Shown: positions 41,329-52,757, counted from the stretch's first letter. The stretch is DNA of 64,000 nucleotides from Streptomyces goshikiensis (GCF_014650555.1 NZ_BMVE01000011.1:62001-126000); one strand, 5' to 3'. A program made the numbers and translations. The notes: generated from the letters alone by a model not told the origin.

Positions 41329-41444
41329 CTGGCACCCCCCGCAGGTGTTCGCGTGTGCGGCACGTCAGATCATTCAACTGGAACGTGACGCAGCCCACAC
41401 ACGGTTCTTTGAATCATCCCGTTTTGCCCCGAGAAATAAATCCC

Positions 41445-41473
41445 TTGAGCACCCGGGAAGGGGCTCGTATGCT
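41445..41473 (+). promoter_or_regulatory. sigma70-type promoter
   Basis: TTGAGC (41445-41450) and TATGCT (41468-41473) are separated by exactly 17 bp, a near-consensus vegetative promoter for Streptomyces. The nearest plus-strand reading frame is the 12-codon one at 41506. Confidence 0.6.
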
Positions 41474-41505
41474 CGGCGTACACGAGAAGGGAGGTGGTTC
41501 CCGAA

Positions 41506-41544
41506 ATGTACGGAAACCGGACGCGTGAGGTGGCTGCGGGCTAA
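41506..41544 (+). CDS. 12-codon leader-type ORF
   Basis: ATG at 41506 is preceded by AAGGGAGGTGG (41488-41498), almost a full anti-16S match, and encodes MYGNRTREVAAG before TAA. The strength of the ribosome binding site and the promoter upstream argue for translation. It could be a leader peptide or a landing site on a small regulatory RNA. No amino-acid run suggests classical attenuation. Confidence 0.45.
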   Translation: MYGNRTREVAAG

Positions 41545-41615
41545 GCGCCCGTCGTCGCACGCACCCAGTGCGGTGCCCGGCGGGATCGCCAGGCGCCAAT
41601 CCCAAGCAGTCACCC

Positions 41616-41685
41616 GACCCGCGGGCTCGCCGGTACGTCCGGCCGGCTCCTCTCACTGCAGGAGAGGAACCAGAGCCCGCGGGTC
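41616..41685. terminator. nested hairpin at the pdxH 3' side
   Basis: Outer stem GACCCGCGGGCTC (41616-41628) with its exact inverse at 41673-41685; inner stem CCTCTC/GAGAGG around position 41655. It lies 74 bp past the pdxH stop on the minus strand and would also end the small plus-strand transcript. Confidence 0.65.
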
Positions 41686-41758
41686 GCCTGCGTTCCGGCC
41701 CCGGCCGGACGCCCGGATGCCCGGCCCCCGGGACGCCCGCGCGGGCCCCGCCCGTCGA

Positions 41759-42421
41759 CTACGGGCAGAGACGCTCCACGCGCCACTTCCCGCCCTCGCT
41801 GACGTAGCGCAGCCGGTCGTGCAGCCGGTTCTCGTGGCCCTGCCAGAACTCCACGGCGTCGGGGACGACGCGGTAGCCGCCCCACTCCGGCGGGACCGGC
41901 ACCTGCTCGCCCTCCGGGTAGCGCTCCTCCAGCTCCGCGTAGCGGCGGTCCAGCGCGGCGCGGGAGGCGATCACCCGGGACTGCTCGCTGGCCCAGGCGC
42001 CCAGCTGGGAGCCGTGCGGGCGGGAGCGGAAGTAGGCCGCCGTCTCGTCGCGGCCGGTACGGGAGGCCGTGCCGGTGACGATGACCTGGCGGGCGATGGG
42101 GTGCCAGGGGAAGAGCAGCGAGACGTACGGGTTCTCCGCGAGCTCGCGGCCCTTGCGGGAGCCGTAGTTGGTGTAGAAGACGAAGCCCCGGTCGTCGAAC
42201 TGCTTCAGCAGCACCGTGCGGGAGCTGGGCCGGCCGTCGGAGGTCGCGGTCGAGACGATCATCGCGTTCGGTTCGAAGAGGTGCGCGTTGGCCGCCTGCT
42301 GGAACCACCGGGTGAATTGCCGCATGGGGTCGTCTTCGAGGGATTCCTCGGCGACGATTTCCGAGCGGTACTGCTTGCGCATGAGGGCGGGATCAAGGTC
42401 CTGATGGGTCACCCCGGTCAT
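41759..42421 (-). CDS. pdxH: pyridoxamine 5'-phosphate oxidase
   Basis: FMN enzyme that makes pyridoxal 5'-phosphate from PNP/PMP with O2. 220 aa, normal for the family. Landmarks: PNAMIVSTATSDGRPSSRTV (FMN-binding), GFVFYTNYGSRKGREL, RSRPHGSQLGAW and the C-terminal GYRVVPDAVEFWQG with HDRL. ATG at 42421. It is a single gene, divergent from citrate synthase. Confidence 0.96.
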   Translation of the reverse strand: MTGVTHQDLDPALMRKQYRSEIVAEESLEDDPMRQFTRWFQQAANAHLFEPNAMIVSTATSDGRPSSRTVLLKQFDDRGFVFYTNYGSRKGRELAENPYVSLLFPWHPIARQVIVTGTASRTGRDETAAYFRSRPHGSQLGAWASEQSRVIASRAALDRRYAELEERYPEGEQVPVPPEWGGYRVVPDAVEFWQGHENRLHDRLRYVSEGGKWRVERLCP

Positions 42422-42621
42422 CCTGCCGCAGGACGGCGCCCGGCAGTGTGCCGTATGTCACGCTTCCGCACGCCATCGGGAACCGCCAAAATCTTGGGGC
42501 CGGTCCGAGGGGCCCCCGAGGGGTCACCGACGGCCGTGCCGGGCATCAACGGGGATGACCGCGCCGGACCGCGAATCACGCCGGGAGCCGCGCGTGTTCG
42601 CACTATCTGAGGAGCCGCCTG

Positions 42622-43728
42622 ATGTCCGACTTCGTACCCGGGCTCGAAGGGGTCGTCGCGTTCGAAACCGAGATCGCCGAACCGGACAAGGAAGGCGGAT
42701 CGCTGCGCTATCGCGGCGTCGACATCGAGGACCTCGTCGGGCACGTGTCCTTCGGGAACGTGTGGGGTCTGCTGGTCGACGGCGCGTTCAACCCCGGCCT
42801 GCCCGCCGCCGAGCCCTTCCCGATCCCCGTGCACTCCGGGGACATCCGCGTCGACGTGCAGTCCGCGCTCGCGATGCTCGCCCCCGTGTGGGGCCTGAAA
42901 CCGCTGCTCGACATCGACGAGCGGACCGCCCGCGACGACCTGGCGCGCGCGGCCGTGATGGCGCTGTCGTACGTCGCCCAGTCCGCGCGCGGGCAGGGCC
43001 TGCCGATGGTTCCGCAGAAGGAGATCGACAAGGCCGAGTCGGTCGTCGAGCGGTTCATGATCCGCTGGCGGGGCGAGCCGGACCCGAGGCACGTCAAGGC
43101 CGTCGACGCGTACTGGACCTCGGCCGCCGAGCACGGCATGAACGCCTCGACGTTCACCGCCCGGGTGATCGCCTCGACCGGCGCGGACGTCGCCGCCGCC
43201 CTGTCGGGTGCCGTCGGCGCCATGTCCGGGCCGCTGCACGGCGGCGCGCCGTCCCGCGTGCTCGGCATGATCGAGGAGATCGAGCGCACCGGCGACGCCG
43301 TGGCGTACGTGAAGAAGGCCCTGGACAAGGGCGAGCGGCTGATGGGCTTCGGGCACCGCGTGTACCGCGCCGAGGACCCCCGTGCGCGCGTGCTGCGGCG
43401 CACCGCCAAGGAGCTGGACGCACCGCGCTACGAGGTGGCGGCCGCGCTGGAGAAGGCCGCGCTGGAGGAGCTGCACGCGCGCCGTCCCGACCGGGTGCTC
43501 GCGACGAACGTGGAGTTCTGGGCCGCGATCATGCTGGACTTCGCGGAGGTCCCGGCGCACATGTTCACCTCGATGTTCACCTGCGCCCGGACCGCCGGCT
43601 GGTCGGCGCACATCCTGGAGCAGAAGCGCACGGGCCGCCTGGTGCGGCCGTCGGCGCGGTACATCGGACCGGGGGTGCGCAACCCGCGGGAGATCGCCGG
43701 TTACGAGGACATCGCCGCGACGGCCTGA
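42622..43728 (+). CDS. citA: citrate synthase (short, type 2-like)
   Basis: 368-aa citrate synthase of the short class. The catalytic residues are in GPLHGGAPSRVLGM (His), GFGHRVYRAEDPRARVL (His) and NVEFWAAIMLD (Asp). Short forms may be citrate or 2-methylcitrate synthases; genomic order next to pdxH matches the Streptomyces citA-type gene. TGAGGAG lies 7 bp before the ATG. A perfect 20-bp terminator follows. Confidence 0.93.
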   Translation: MSDFVPGLEGVVAFETEIAEPDKEGGSLRYRGVDIEDLVGHVSFGNVWGLLVDGAFNPGLPAAEPFPIPVHSGDIRVDVQSALAMLAPVWGLKPLLDIDERTARDDLARAAVMALSYVAQSARGQGLPMVPQKEIDKAESVVERFMIRWRGEPDPRHVKAVDAYWTSAAEHGMNASTFTARVIASTGADVAAALSGAVGAMSGPLHGGAPSRVLGMIEEIERTGDAVAYVKKALDKGERLMGFGHRVYRAEDPRARVLRRTAKELDAPRYEVAAALEKAALEELHARRPDRVLATNVEFWAAIMLDFAEVPAHMFTSMFTCARTAGWSAHILEQKRTGRLVRPSARYIGPGVRNPREIAGYEDIAATA

Positions 43729-43740
43729 ACGGCCTGAGCG

Positions 43741-43786
43741 CGCGGAAGGCGCCGCACCCCCACGGCGGGGTGCGGCGCCTTCCGCG
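43741..43786. terminator. perfect 20-bp bidirectional terminator
   Basis: 43741-43760 pairs without mismatch with 43767-43786 around a 6-base loop. It lies between the convergent citrate synthase and TetR genes. Confidence 0.9.
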
Positions 43787-43823
43787 TGCCCGGTGTGCCC
43801 GGCGTGCCCGGTGTGCGCCGCGC

Positions 43824-44447
43824 TCAGCCCAGGGCGGCGTCCAGGATGCGGGACCACTGGGCGACGACGCGGGCGCGGCGGGCCGTGTCGTCGGTGAGGA
43901 CGTTGGCCAGGCCGAGACCGCGGGCCATGTCGAGCAGGCCCTGCACGGTCTCCCGTACGCCCGGTGCGGACTCGTCCGCGCCGAGGAGTTCCACGGCGAT
44001 GCGGTGGGTCTCGCGGCCGACCCGGGCTTCGAGTTCGGTGACCTGGGGGCGCAGCTGGTCCTCGTTGGAGGCGGCGACCCACAGTTGCAGGGCGGCGCGG
44101 AAGAGGGTGCCGGTGTAGAGGTCGACCAGGGCCTCGACGACCGCCAGGCGCGGGGCGGGGCCCGCGTGGAAGAGCTCGCGCAGCGCGGCGGAGCGTTCCT
44201 CGGCGACGTAGGCGACGGCGGCGGTGAAGAGGTCCTCGCGGGTCGGGAAGTGGTACTGGGCGGCCCCGCGCGAGACGCCGGCGCGTTCGGCGACGACGGC
44301 GACTGTGGAGCCGGCCCAGCCCTGTTCGGCGAGGCAGGAGACGGCCGCCTCCAGGAGGTGGCGGCGGGTGACCCGGCTGCGGGCCTGCTTGGGTCCGGCG
44401 GCGGCCCTGGAGGGGGTCTCGGTGCCGGGGCCGCTCACAGCGCCCAT
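43824..44447 (-). CDS. TetR-family regulator, last gene of the Atu/Liu-like operon
   Basis: 207-aa repressor. The HTH is RRHLLEAAVSCLAEQGWAGS then VAERAGVSRGAAQYHFPTRE, and the C-terminal domain is of the common TetR_C type. ATG at 44447 overlaps the enoyl-CoA hydratase stop by 13 bp; a GTG at 44438 would give the 4-bp overlap usual here. Because it is co-transcribed with the operon it probably represses its own promoter, likely through the palindrome at 52527-52555. The inducer would be an acyl-CoA. Confidence 0.88.
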   Translation of the reverse strand: MGAVSGPGTETPSRAAAGPKQARSRVTRRHLLEAAVSCLAEQGWAGSTVAVVAERAGVSRGAAQYHFPTREDLFTAAVAYVAEERSAALRELFHAGPAPRLAVVEALVDLYTGTLFRAALQLWVAASNEDQLRPQVTELEARVGRETHRIAVELLGADESAPGVRETVQGLLDMARGLGLANVLTDDTARRARVVAQWSRILDAALG

Positions 44448-45172
44448 GACGGATCCCGGCGCGCGAAGCGGGCGCCGATGCCCTCGCGGGCCTCGTCGGA
44501 GGCGAAGTGGCGGGCGGACAGCTCCGTCAGGGCGGCGCCGTCCCGGTCGAGGGCGGCCCGTACGGGGGCGGTGACCAGCCGCTTGGTCTCGGCGAGGGCC
44601 TGCGGGCCGGCCTTGCGCAGGCCGGCGAGGACGGGTGCGAGGGCCTGGTCCACGTCCTCGCCGTGCAGGGTGAGCAGGCCGATGCGGGTCGCCTCGGCCG
44701 CGTCGAAGGCCTCCGCGGTCAGGAAGTACCGGGCGGCGGCGCGCGGGTCCAGGCGGGGCAGCAGCGGTGCGGAGATCACGGCCGGGACGACGCCCAGGTG
44801 GGTCTCGGTGAAGGCGTACGTGGACGCGGGCCCGGCGGCGGCGATGTCGCAGGCGCCGAGCAGGCCGAGGCCGCCCGCGCAGACGTGGCCGGTGACGCGG
44901 GCGACGACGGGCTTGGGCAGTTCGGCGATCTCCCGGAGCAGGGCCAGGAAGTCGGCCGGGTCGCAGGGGGACTTGAGGTCGGCCCCGGCACAGAAGGTGT
45001 TGCCGGTGTGGGTGAGGACGACCGCCCGCACGGCCGGGTCCGCGCCCGCCGCGGCGAGGGCCGCCCGCACCTCCCCGACCAGGGCCGCGGAGAGTGCGTT
45101 GCGGTTGGCCGGGGAGTCGAGCGTGAGAGTGGTGACGCCGTGCGTGAGCACTGCGCCGACGAGCGGGGACAT
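44435..45172 (-). CDS. enoyl-CoA hydratase/isomerase-family protein
   Basis: 245-aa crotonase. The oxyanion-hole strands are AGADLKSPCDP (after HTGNTFC) and ARVTGHVCAGGLGLLGACDI. The second catalytic acid position is at TETHLGVVPA. It could hydrate methylglutaconyl-CoA (LiuC) or isohexenylglutaconyl-CoA (AtuE). It follows the acyl-CoA dehydrogenase by about 45 bp and is coupled to the TetR gene. Confidence 0.9.
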   Translation of the reverse strand: MSPLVGAVLTHGVTTLTLDSPANRNALSAALVGEVRAALAAAGADPAVRAVVLTHTGNTFCAGADLKSPCDPADFLALLREIAELPKPVVARVTGHVCAGGLGLLGACDIAAAGPASTYAFTETHLGVVPAVISAPLLPRLDPRAAARYFLTAEAFDAAEATRIGLLTLHGEDVDQALAPVLAGLRKAGPQALAETKRLVTAPVRAALDRDGAALTELSARHFASDEAREGIGARFARRDPSWAL

Positions 45173-45217
45173 GCCGTTCTCCTCCGGAGGTGGGGCGGGT
45201 GACGCGGTGCGCGCGCC

Positions 45218-46378
45218 CTAGTAGGACTTGGGGAGTCCCAGGGTCTGGTGCGAGACGAAGTTGAGGATCATCTCGCGGCTGACGGGGGCGATGCGGGACA
45301 CCCGCGAGGCGGTGATGAGGGAGGCCAGACCGTATTCGCGGGTGAGGCCGTTGCCGCCCAGCGTGTGGACGGACTGGTCCACCGCCTTCACGCAGGCCTC
45401 GGCGGCAGCGTACTTGGCCATGTTCGCGGCCTCGCCCGCGCCCATGTCGTCGCCGGCGTCGTAGAGATGGGCGGCCTTCTGCATCATCAGGCGGGCCAGT
45501 TCCAGCTCGATGTGGGCGGCCGCGAGGGGGTGGGCGATGGCCTGGTGGGCGCCGATGGCCTCCTTCCACACCTGGCGGGTCTTCGCGTAGTCGACGGCCT
45601 TGGCGAGGGCGTGGCGGCCCATGCCGATGGCGAACGCGGCGGTCATGATGCGCTCGGGGTTGAGTCCGGCGAACAGCTGGAGGAGGCCCGCGTCCTCGTC
45701 GCCGACCAGCGCACCGGCGGGCAGCCGGACCTCGTCGAGGACGAGCTCGAACTGCTTCTCCGCCGCCTGGAGCTCCATTTCTATGACGGAGCGGGAGAAG
45801 CCGGGGGTGTCGCGGTCGACGATGAACAGGCAGGGCTTGAGGCTGCCGGTCCTGGCGTCCTCGGTGCGGCCGACGATGAGGGTGGCGTCGGCGATGTCCA
45901 CGCCGGAGATGAAGACCTTGCGGCCGGTGAGGACCCACTCCTCGCCGTCGCGGCGGGCGGTGGTGGTGATGCGGTGGGAGTTGGAGCCCGCATCGGGCTC
46001 GGTGATGCCGAAGGCCATGGTGCGGCTGCCGTCGGCGAGGCCGGGGAGCCAGGCCCGCTTCTGGGCCTCGGTGCCGAAGCGGGCGATGACCGTGCCGCAG
46101 ATGGCGGGTGAGACGACCATCATCAGCAGGGGGCAGCCGGCGGCGCCAAGTTCTTCGAGGACGATGGAGAGTTCGGCGATGCCGCCGCCTCCGCCGCCGT
46201 ACTCCTCGGGGAGGTTGACCCCCAGGTAGCCGAGCTTGGCCGCGTCGGCCCACAGCTCGTCGGGGTGGCCGCCCTCGCGGGCGACGCGGGCGAGGTAGTC
46301 ACGGCCGTAGCGCTGCCCGAGGGCGGCGACGGCGGTACGCAGGGCCTTGTGCTCTTCGGTTTCGACGACGGAGCTCAT
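45218..46378 (-). CDS. acyl-CoA dehydrogenase (citronellyl-/isovaleryl-CoA type context)
   Basis: 386-aa ACAD with FGITEPDAGSNSHRITTTAR, TGRKVFISG and the C-terminal HTLGGNGLTREYGLASLI, the segment where the catalytic base or its equivalent lies. The N-terminus (MSSVVETEEHKALRTAVAAL) is normal. ATG overlaps the biotin carboxylase stop by 4 bp. In the Liu and Atu pathways such an enzyme oxidises the acyl-CoA before carboxylation. Confidence 0.92.
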   Translation of the reverse strand: MSSVVETEEHKALRTAVAALGQRYGRDYLARVAREGGHPDELWADAAKLGYLGVNLPEEYGGGGGGIAELSIVLEELGAAGCPLLMMVVSPAICGTVIARFGTEAQKRAWLPGLADGSRTMAFGITEPDAGSNSHRITTTARRDGEEWVLTGRKVFISGVDIADATLIVGRTEDARTGSLKPCLFIVDRDTPGFSRSVIEMELQAAEKQFELVLDEVRLPAGALVGDEDAGLLQLFAGLNPERIMTAAFAIGMGRHALAKAVDYAKTRQVWKEAIGAHQAIAHPLAAAHIELELARLMMQKAAHLYDAGDDMGAGEAANMAKYAAAEACVKAVDQSVHTLGGNGLTREYGLASLITASRVSRIAPVSREMILNFVSHQTLGLPKSY

Positions 46379-48321
46379 GCGGGCGTTTCCTCCTGGACGA
46401 CGGCGAGCAGGGCGCCGAACTCGACCTGGCGGCCGGTGGCGGCGTGGAGCGCGGTGAGCGTGCCGGAGGCGGGCGAGACGATGCGGTGCTCCATCTTCAT
46501 GGCCTCCAGCCAGAGCAGGGGCTGCCCGGCGGTGACGGGGCTGCCGGGGGCGAGGCCCTCGGCGACACGGACGACGGTGCCGGGCATGGGGGCGAGCAGC
46601 GAGCCGGGCGCGGTGCGGTCCTGGGGGTCGGCGAACCGGGGCAGCCGGGTCAGGGTGTGGGCGCCGAGCGCCGAATCGACGTGGACCTCGGGGCTGTTCG
46701 ATTCGTGTTTCACGTGGAACATCCGCCGGATCCCGTCGACTTCGAGGGTGACGAGAGCGGGTCCGGTGGCCAGGACGCGCACACCGGGCTGGTCGACGGG
46801 GACCGGGGGCCCGCTGCGGGCGGGGTGGTAGCGGATCTCGTAGGTGGTCTCGCCCGACCGGTAGGAGCGGGTCTGCGGCTGCGACGGCACGTTGCGCCAG
46901 CCGCCGAGGCGGGTGGCGAGCGGGGCGTCCGGGGCCGGGGCGGCGTCGGCGAGGGCGGCGGCGAGCGCGGCGAGGGCGAGGGCGCGCGCGGTGTCCGGGG
47001 TGTCCTCGGTGAGGGCGGCGAGGTGGCGGTCGTAGAAGCCGGTGTCGAGGCGGGCGGCGGCGAACTCCGGGTGCCGCAGGGACCGTACGAGGAGTTCGCG
47101 GTTGGTGGTCAGCCCGTGGATCCGGGCTTCGGCGAGGGCCCGGGCGAGGGCGCGGACGGCCTCGGCGCGGGTCGGGGCGTGGGCGATGACCTTGGCGAGC
47201 ATGGGGTCGTAGTGGATGCCGACGGTGTCCCCGTCGGCGAAGCCGGTGTCCACGCGGACCCGGCCGGGGACGGCGAGGGTGCGCAGGACGCCGGTCTGCG
47301 GGCGCCAGTCCCGGGCGGGGTCCTCGGCGTAGAGGCGGGCCTCGACGGCGTGCCCGCCGGGCTCGGGCGGCGCCGGGGGCAGCGCCGCGCCCTCGGCCAC
47401 GCGCAGCTGGAGGGCGACGAGGTCGAGGCCGAAGACGGCCTCGGTGACGGGGTGTTCCACCTGGAGGCGGGTGTTCATCTCCAGGAAGTACGGGCGGCCG
47501 TCGGCGGTGACGAGGAATTCGACGGTGCCGGCGCCCCGGTAGGAGACGGCGCGGGCGGCGGCCGTGGCGGCCTGGTGGAGGCTCTCGCGCAGGGCGTCCG
47601 GGAGGCCGGGCGCCGGGGCCTCCTCGATGACCTTCTGGTGGCGCCGCTGGAGGGAGCAGTCGCGGGTGCCGAGCGCCCAGACGGTGCCGTGGGCGTCGGC
47701 GAGGATCTGCACCTCGACGTGGCGGCCGCGCTCGACGTAGGGCTCCGCGAAGACCTCCCCGTCGCCGAACGCGGAGCGGGCCTCGGCGGACGCGGCCTCC
47801 AGCTCCTCCTTCAGCGCGTCGAGGTCGCGTACGACGCGCATGCCGCGGCCGCCGCCGCCCGCGGCGGCCTTGAGGAGCAGGGGCAGGTCGGCGGCGGTGG
47901 CGGTCGCCGGGTCGACGGGGTCGAGGAGCGGGACCCCGGCGGCGCGCACGAGTTCCTTGGCGCGGGTCTTGGAGGCCATGGCCTCGATCGCGTCGGGGGG
48001 CGGGCCGATCCAGGTGAGGCCCGCGTCCTCGACGGCCCGGGCGAAGCCGGCGTTCTCGGACAGGAACCCGTAGCCGGGGTGGACGGCGTCGGCGCCCGCC
48101 GCGAGGGCGGCCGCGATGATCAGGTCGCCGCGCAGGTAGGTGTCGGCGGGGGCGGCGCCGGGGAGCCGTACGGCGGCGTCGGCGTCCCGTACGTGCAGGG
48201 CGTCGGCGTCCGGGTCGGAGTGGACGGCGACGGTGGCGAGGCCGAGGGCCCGGGCGGTACGGAAGATCCGTACCGCGATCTCGCCGCGGTTGGCCACCAG
48301 GAGGGAAGTCAGGTTCGTCAT
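46375..48321 (-). CDS. acyl-CoA carboxylase alpha chain (biotin carboxylase + BCCP)
   Basis: 648-aa biotin-dependent subunit. It begins SLLVANRGEIAVRIFRTARA, has the ATP-grasp loop KAAAGGGGRGMRVVR and FLEMNTRLQVEHPVTE, and ends with a biotinyl domain whose attachment site is EAMKMEHRI. Full-length AccA-type proteins with this layout pair with a separate beta chain, which is the next gene upstream (9-bp gap). Together they would carboxylate methylcrotonyl- or geranyl-CoA. Confidence 0.95.
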   Translation of the reverse strand: MTNLTSLLVANRGEIAVRIFRTARALGLATVAVHSDPDADALHVRDADAAVRLPGAAPADTYLRGDLIIAAALAAGADAVHPGYGFLSENAGFARAVEDAGLTWIGPPPDAIEAMASKTRAKELVRAAGVPLLDPVDPATATAADLPLLLKAAAGGGGRGMRVVRDLDALKEELEAASAEARSAFGDGEVFAEPYVERGRHVEVQILADAHGTVWALGTRDCSLQRRHQKVIEEAPAPGLPDALRESLHQAATAAARAVSYRGAGTVEFLVTADGRPYFLEMNTRLQVEHPVTEAVFGLDLVALQLRVAEGAALPPAPPEPGGHAVEARLYAEDPARDWRPQTGVLRTLAVPGRVRVDTGFADGDTVGIHYDPMLAKVIAHAPTRAEAVRALARALAEARIHGLTTNRELLVRSLRHPEFAAARLDTGFYDRHLAALTEDTPDTARALALAALAAALADAAPAPDAPLATRLGGWRNVPSQPQTRSYRSGETTYEIRYHPARSGPPVPVDQPGVRVLATGPALVTLEVDGIRRMFHVKHESNSPEVHVDSALGAHTLTRLPRFADPQDRTAPGSLLAPMPGTVVRVAEGLAPGSPVTAGQPLLWLEAMKMEHRIVSPASGTLTALHAATGRQVEFGALLAVVQEETPA

Positions 48322-48329
48322 GTGCGGGC

Positions 48330-49924
48330 TCACATCCGGAAGACGCCGAAGCCGCCGCGGGCGCCCTCGACGGGGGCATTGTGGACGGCCGACAGGCACA
48401 GGCCGAGGACGGTACGGGTGTCACGCGGGTCGATGACCCCGTCGTCGTACAGCCGCCCGGACAGGAACATCGGCAGGGACTCGGACTCGATCTGCGCCTC
48501 GACGAAGGCGCGCATCCCGGCGTCGGCCTCCTCGTCGTAGGGCAGCCCCTTCGCCTCGGCGGACTGCCGGGCGACGATGGAGAGCACCCCGGCGAGCTGC
48601 TGGGGGCCCATGACGGCGGACTTGGCGCTGGGCCACGCGAACAGGAACCGGGGCTCGTAGGCCCGCCCGCACATGCCGTAGTGGCCGGCGCCGTAGCTGG
48701 CGCCGATGAGGACGGACAGGTGCGGGACGCGGGAGTTGGAGACCGCGTTGATCATCATCGAGCCGTGCTTGATGATGCCGCCCTGCTCGTACTCCTTGCC
48801 GACCATGTAGCCGGTGGTGTTGTGGAGGAAGAGCAGCGGGATGTCGCGCTGGTTGGCGAGCTGGATGAACTGGGCGGCCTTCTGCGACTCGGCGCTGAAC
48901 AGCACCCCCTGGGCGTTGGCGAGGATGCCGACGGGATACCCGTGCAGGGTGGCCCAGCCGGTGACCAGGCTGGTGCCGTAGAGGGGCTTGAACTCGTCGA
49001 AGTCGGAGGCGTCGACGAGGCGGGCGATGACCTCGCGCGGGTCGAAGGGGGTCTTGAGGTCGGCGGGGACGATGCCGAGGAGCTCCTCGGGGTCGTACGC
49101 CGGCTCCTCGGCGCGCGGCGGGGCGGCCTGCGGCTTGCGGTGGTTGAGGCGGGCGACGACCCGGCGGGCCTGGCGGATGGCGTCGTACTCGTCGAGGGCG
49201 TAGTAGTCGGCGAGACCGGAGGAGCGGGCGTGCATGTCGGCCCCGCCGAGGGACTCGTCGTCGCTCTCCTCACCGGTGGCCATCTTGACGAGCGGCGGAC
49301 CGCCGAGGAACACCTTGGAACGGTCCTTGATCATGATGGTGTGGTCGGACATCCCCGGGATGTACGCGCCTCCGGCGGTGGAGTTGCCGAAGACGACGGC
49401 GACGGTGGGGATCCCGGCGGCCGAGAGCCGCGTCAGATCGCGGAACACGGCCCCGCCCGGGATGAAGATCTCCTTCTGGGAGGGGAGGTCGGCGCCGCCG
49501 GACTCGACGAGGCTGATGCAGGGGAGCCGGTTCTGGCGGGCGATCTCGTTGGCCCGCAGCGCCTTCTTGAGGGTCCAGGGGTTGGAGGCGCCGCCCCGGA
49601 CGGTCGGGTCGTTGGCGGTGACCAGGCACTCGACGCCCTCGACGGTCCCGATGCCGGTGACCATGGACGCGCCGACGGGATAGTCACTGCCCCAGGCCGC
49701 GAGGGGGGACAGCTCCAGGAACGGGGTGTCGGGGTCGAGGAGCAGCTCCACCCGTTCCCGGGCGAGGAGTTTGCCGCGGGTCTTGTGGCGGGCGGTGTAC
49801 TTCTCGCCGCCGCCTGCCAGGGCCTTGTGGTGTTCGGCGGCGAGCCCGTCGAGACGTTCGAGCGCGGTGGCGCGGGCCTCGGCGTACTCGGGGGCGAGGG
49901 GGTCGACGGCGGTGCCGAGACGGG

Positions 49925-49928
<4 letters not shown>
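48330..49928 (-). CDS. acyl-CoA carboxylase beta chain (carboxyltransferase)
   Basis: 532-aa carboxyltransferase. Crotonase-like halves: the N-half has RGKLLARERVELLLDPDTPF and NDPTVRGGASNPWTLKKALR, the C-half has GILANAQGVLFSAESQKAAQ and IGASYGAGHYGMCGRAYEPR. The form with GNSTAGGAYIPGMSDHTIMI matches methylcrotonyl-/geranyl-CoA carboxylase beta rather than propionyl-CoA carboxylase. Overlaps the AtuA-like gene by 4 bp. Confidence 0.95.
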
Positions 49929-51678
<1,750 letters not shown>

Positions 51679-51682
<4 letters not shown>

Positions 51683-52479
51683 CGGGAGGCCCCCGGGGCG
51701 CGGCCGGGGCCCGCCGGGCCCGCGAAGGCCTGGGCGATGTCCAGCCAGCGGTCCGCTTCCGGGCCGGTGGCCGTCAGGGCCAGGTCGGCGCGGTGGGCCC
51801 GCTGCGTCACCAGCAGGCAGAAGTCGAGCGCGGGGCCGGTGACCCGCTCGGCCGCCTCCGCCGGGCCGTACGCCCAGCTCCCGCTCCCGTCGGGGGCGGT
51901 CAGCTCGATCCGGAACTCGGCGGCGGGCGCCGGCAGGCCCCGTACCGCGTAGGCGTAGTCCCGGGCCCGCACCCCGATCCGCGCCACGTGCCGCAGCCGG
52001 GCCGTGGGCGCACGGCGCACCCCCAGCGCGTCGGCGACGTCCTGGCCGTGCGCCCAGGTCTCCATCAGCCGGGCGCTGGCCATCGAGGCGGCCTTCATCG
52101 GCGGCCCGTACCAGGGGAAACGCGTGTCGGGCGAGGCGACGGCGAGCGCCCCGTCGAGGACGGTACGGGTCTCCCGCCAGCGGGCGAGCAGCTCGGCGGG
52201 CGCCAGCCGGGCCCCCTCGGCGGCACCTTCGTCGACGAAGCTCTCGGGCGCGGCCACCGCCTCCCGGGCCATGCGCCCGAAGCCGGCGGGATCGGTGAGC
52301 GACAGCAGCGCGGCCCGGTCGGTCCAGTGCAGGTGGGCGATCTGGTGGGCGATGCTCCACCCGGAGGCGGGCGTGGCCGCGGCCCATTCCGACGCGGTCA
52401 ACTCCCTTACCAGCGCTTCGAGTTCGCTCCCCTCCTCCCGGAGATCGGCGAACACGGCGACGGCGGACGGATCGGGCAC
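51679..52479 (-). CDS. TIGR03084-family putative metal-binding (DinB/MDMPI-like) protein
   Basis: 266-aa four-helix DinB-like protein. Family segments are SGWSIAHQIAHLHWTDRAAL (His ligands), MASARLMETWAHGQDVADAL (His ligand) and the C-terminal SGSWAYGPAEAAERVTGPAL. GTG at 52479 has GGGGAG about 7 bp upstream; the frame is open further to 52533. It is the first gene of the seven-gene minus-strand operon running to 43824. The three-His metal site suggests a mycothiol or isomerase role, but no reaction is known. Confidence 0.88.
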
Positions 52480-52526
52480 GGTGCGCTCCCCTTCTCGGCG
52501 TGAGGGGAACACTGACAGCCGGGCCC

Positions 52527-52555
52527 AAAACAATCAAGCATGCTTGCATTGTTTT
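52527..52555. promoter_or_regulatory. long palindrome, candidate TetR operator for the Atu/Liu-like operon
   Basis: The perfect 12-bp palindrome CAAGCATGCTTG (52535-52546) is flanked by AAAACAAT (52527-52534) and its inverse ATTGTTTT (52548-52555), one base out of register. It lies 48-76 bp upstream of the first gene of the operon, in AT-rich DNA unlike its surroundings. Confidence 0.65.
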
Positions 52556-52757
52556 AGAAAAAAGGACGGCACGGCAAGATCTGCCACAACAGCCCTTCCC
52601 TGCACGGAAGTTGACTTGGCCAGGGCCGCGGCCACCGGTTTTGCCCCACGTCTTCGCTCATCCCGGTGACCCCGGGCATGGGTCCGCTCCGCGCCGGACA
52701 TACCTCTCGCCAGGGGGACCGGGAGGTCCCCGTCAAGGCAGGGGGAACAGGCGCGTC

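Larger units (their letters stand above)
41329..41758. other. 430-bp intergenic region with a candidate small transcript
   Basis: Between the PAS gene and pdxH the plus strand shows, in order, a -35/-10 promoter (41445-41473), a strong ribosome binding site, a 12-codon reading frame (41506-41544) and a large nested hairpin (41616-41685). I see no other gene here. Confidence 0.6.
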
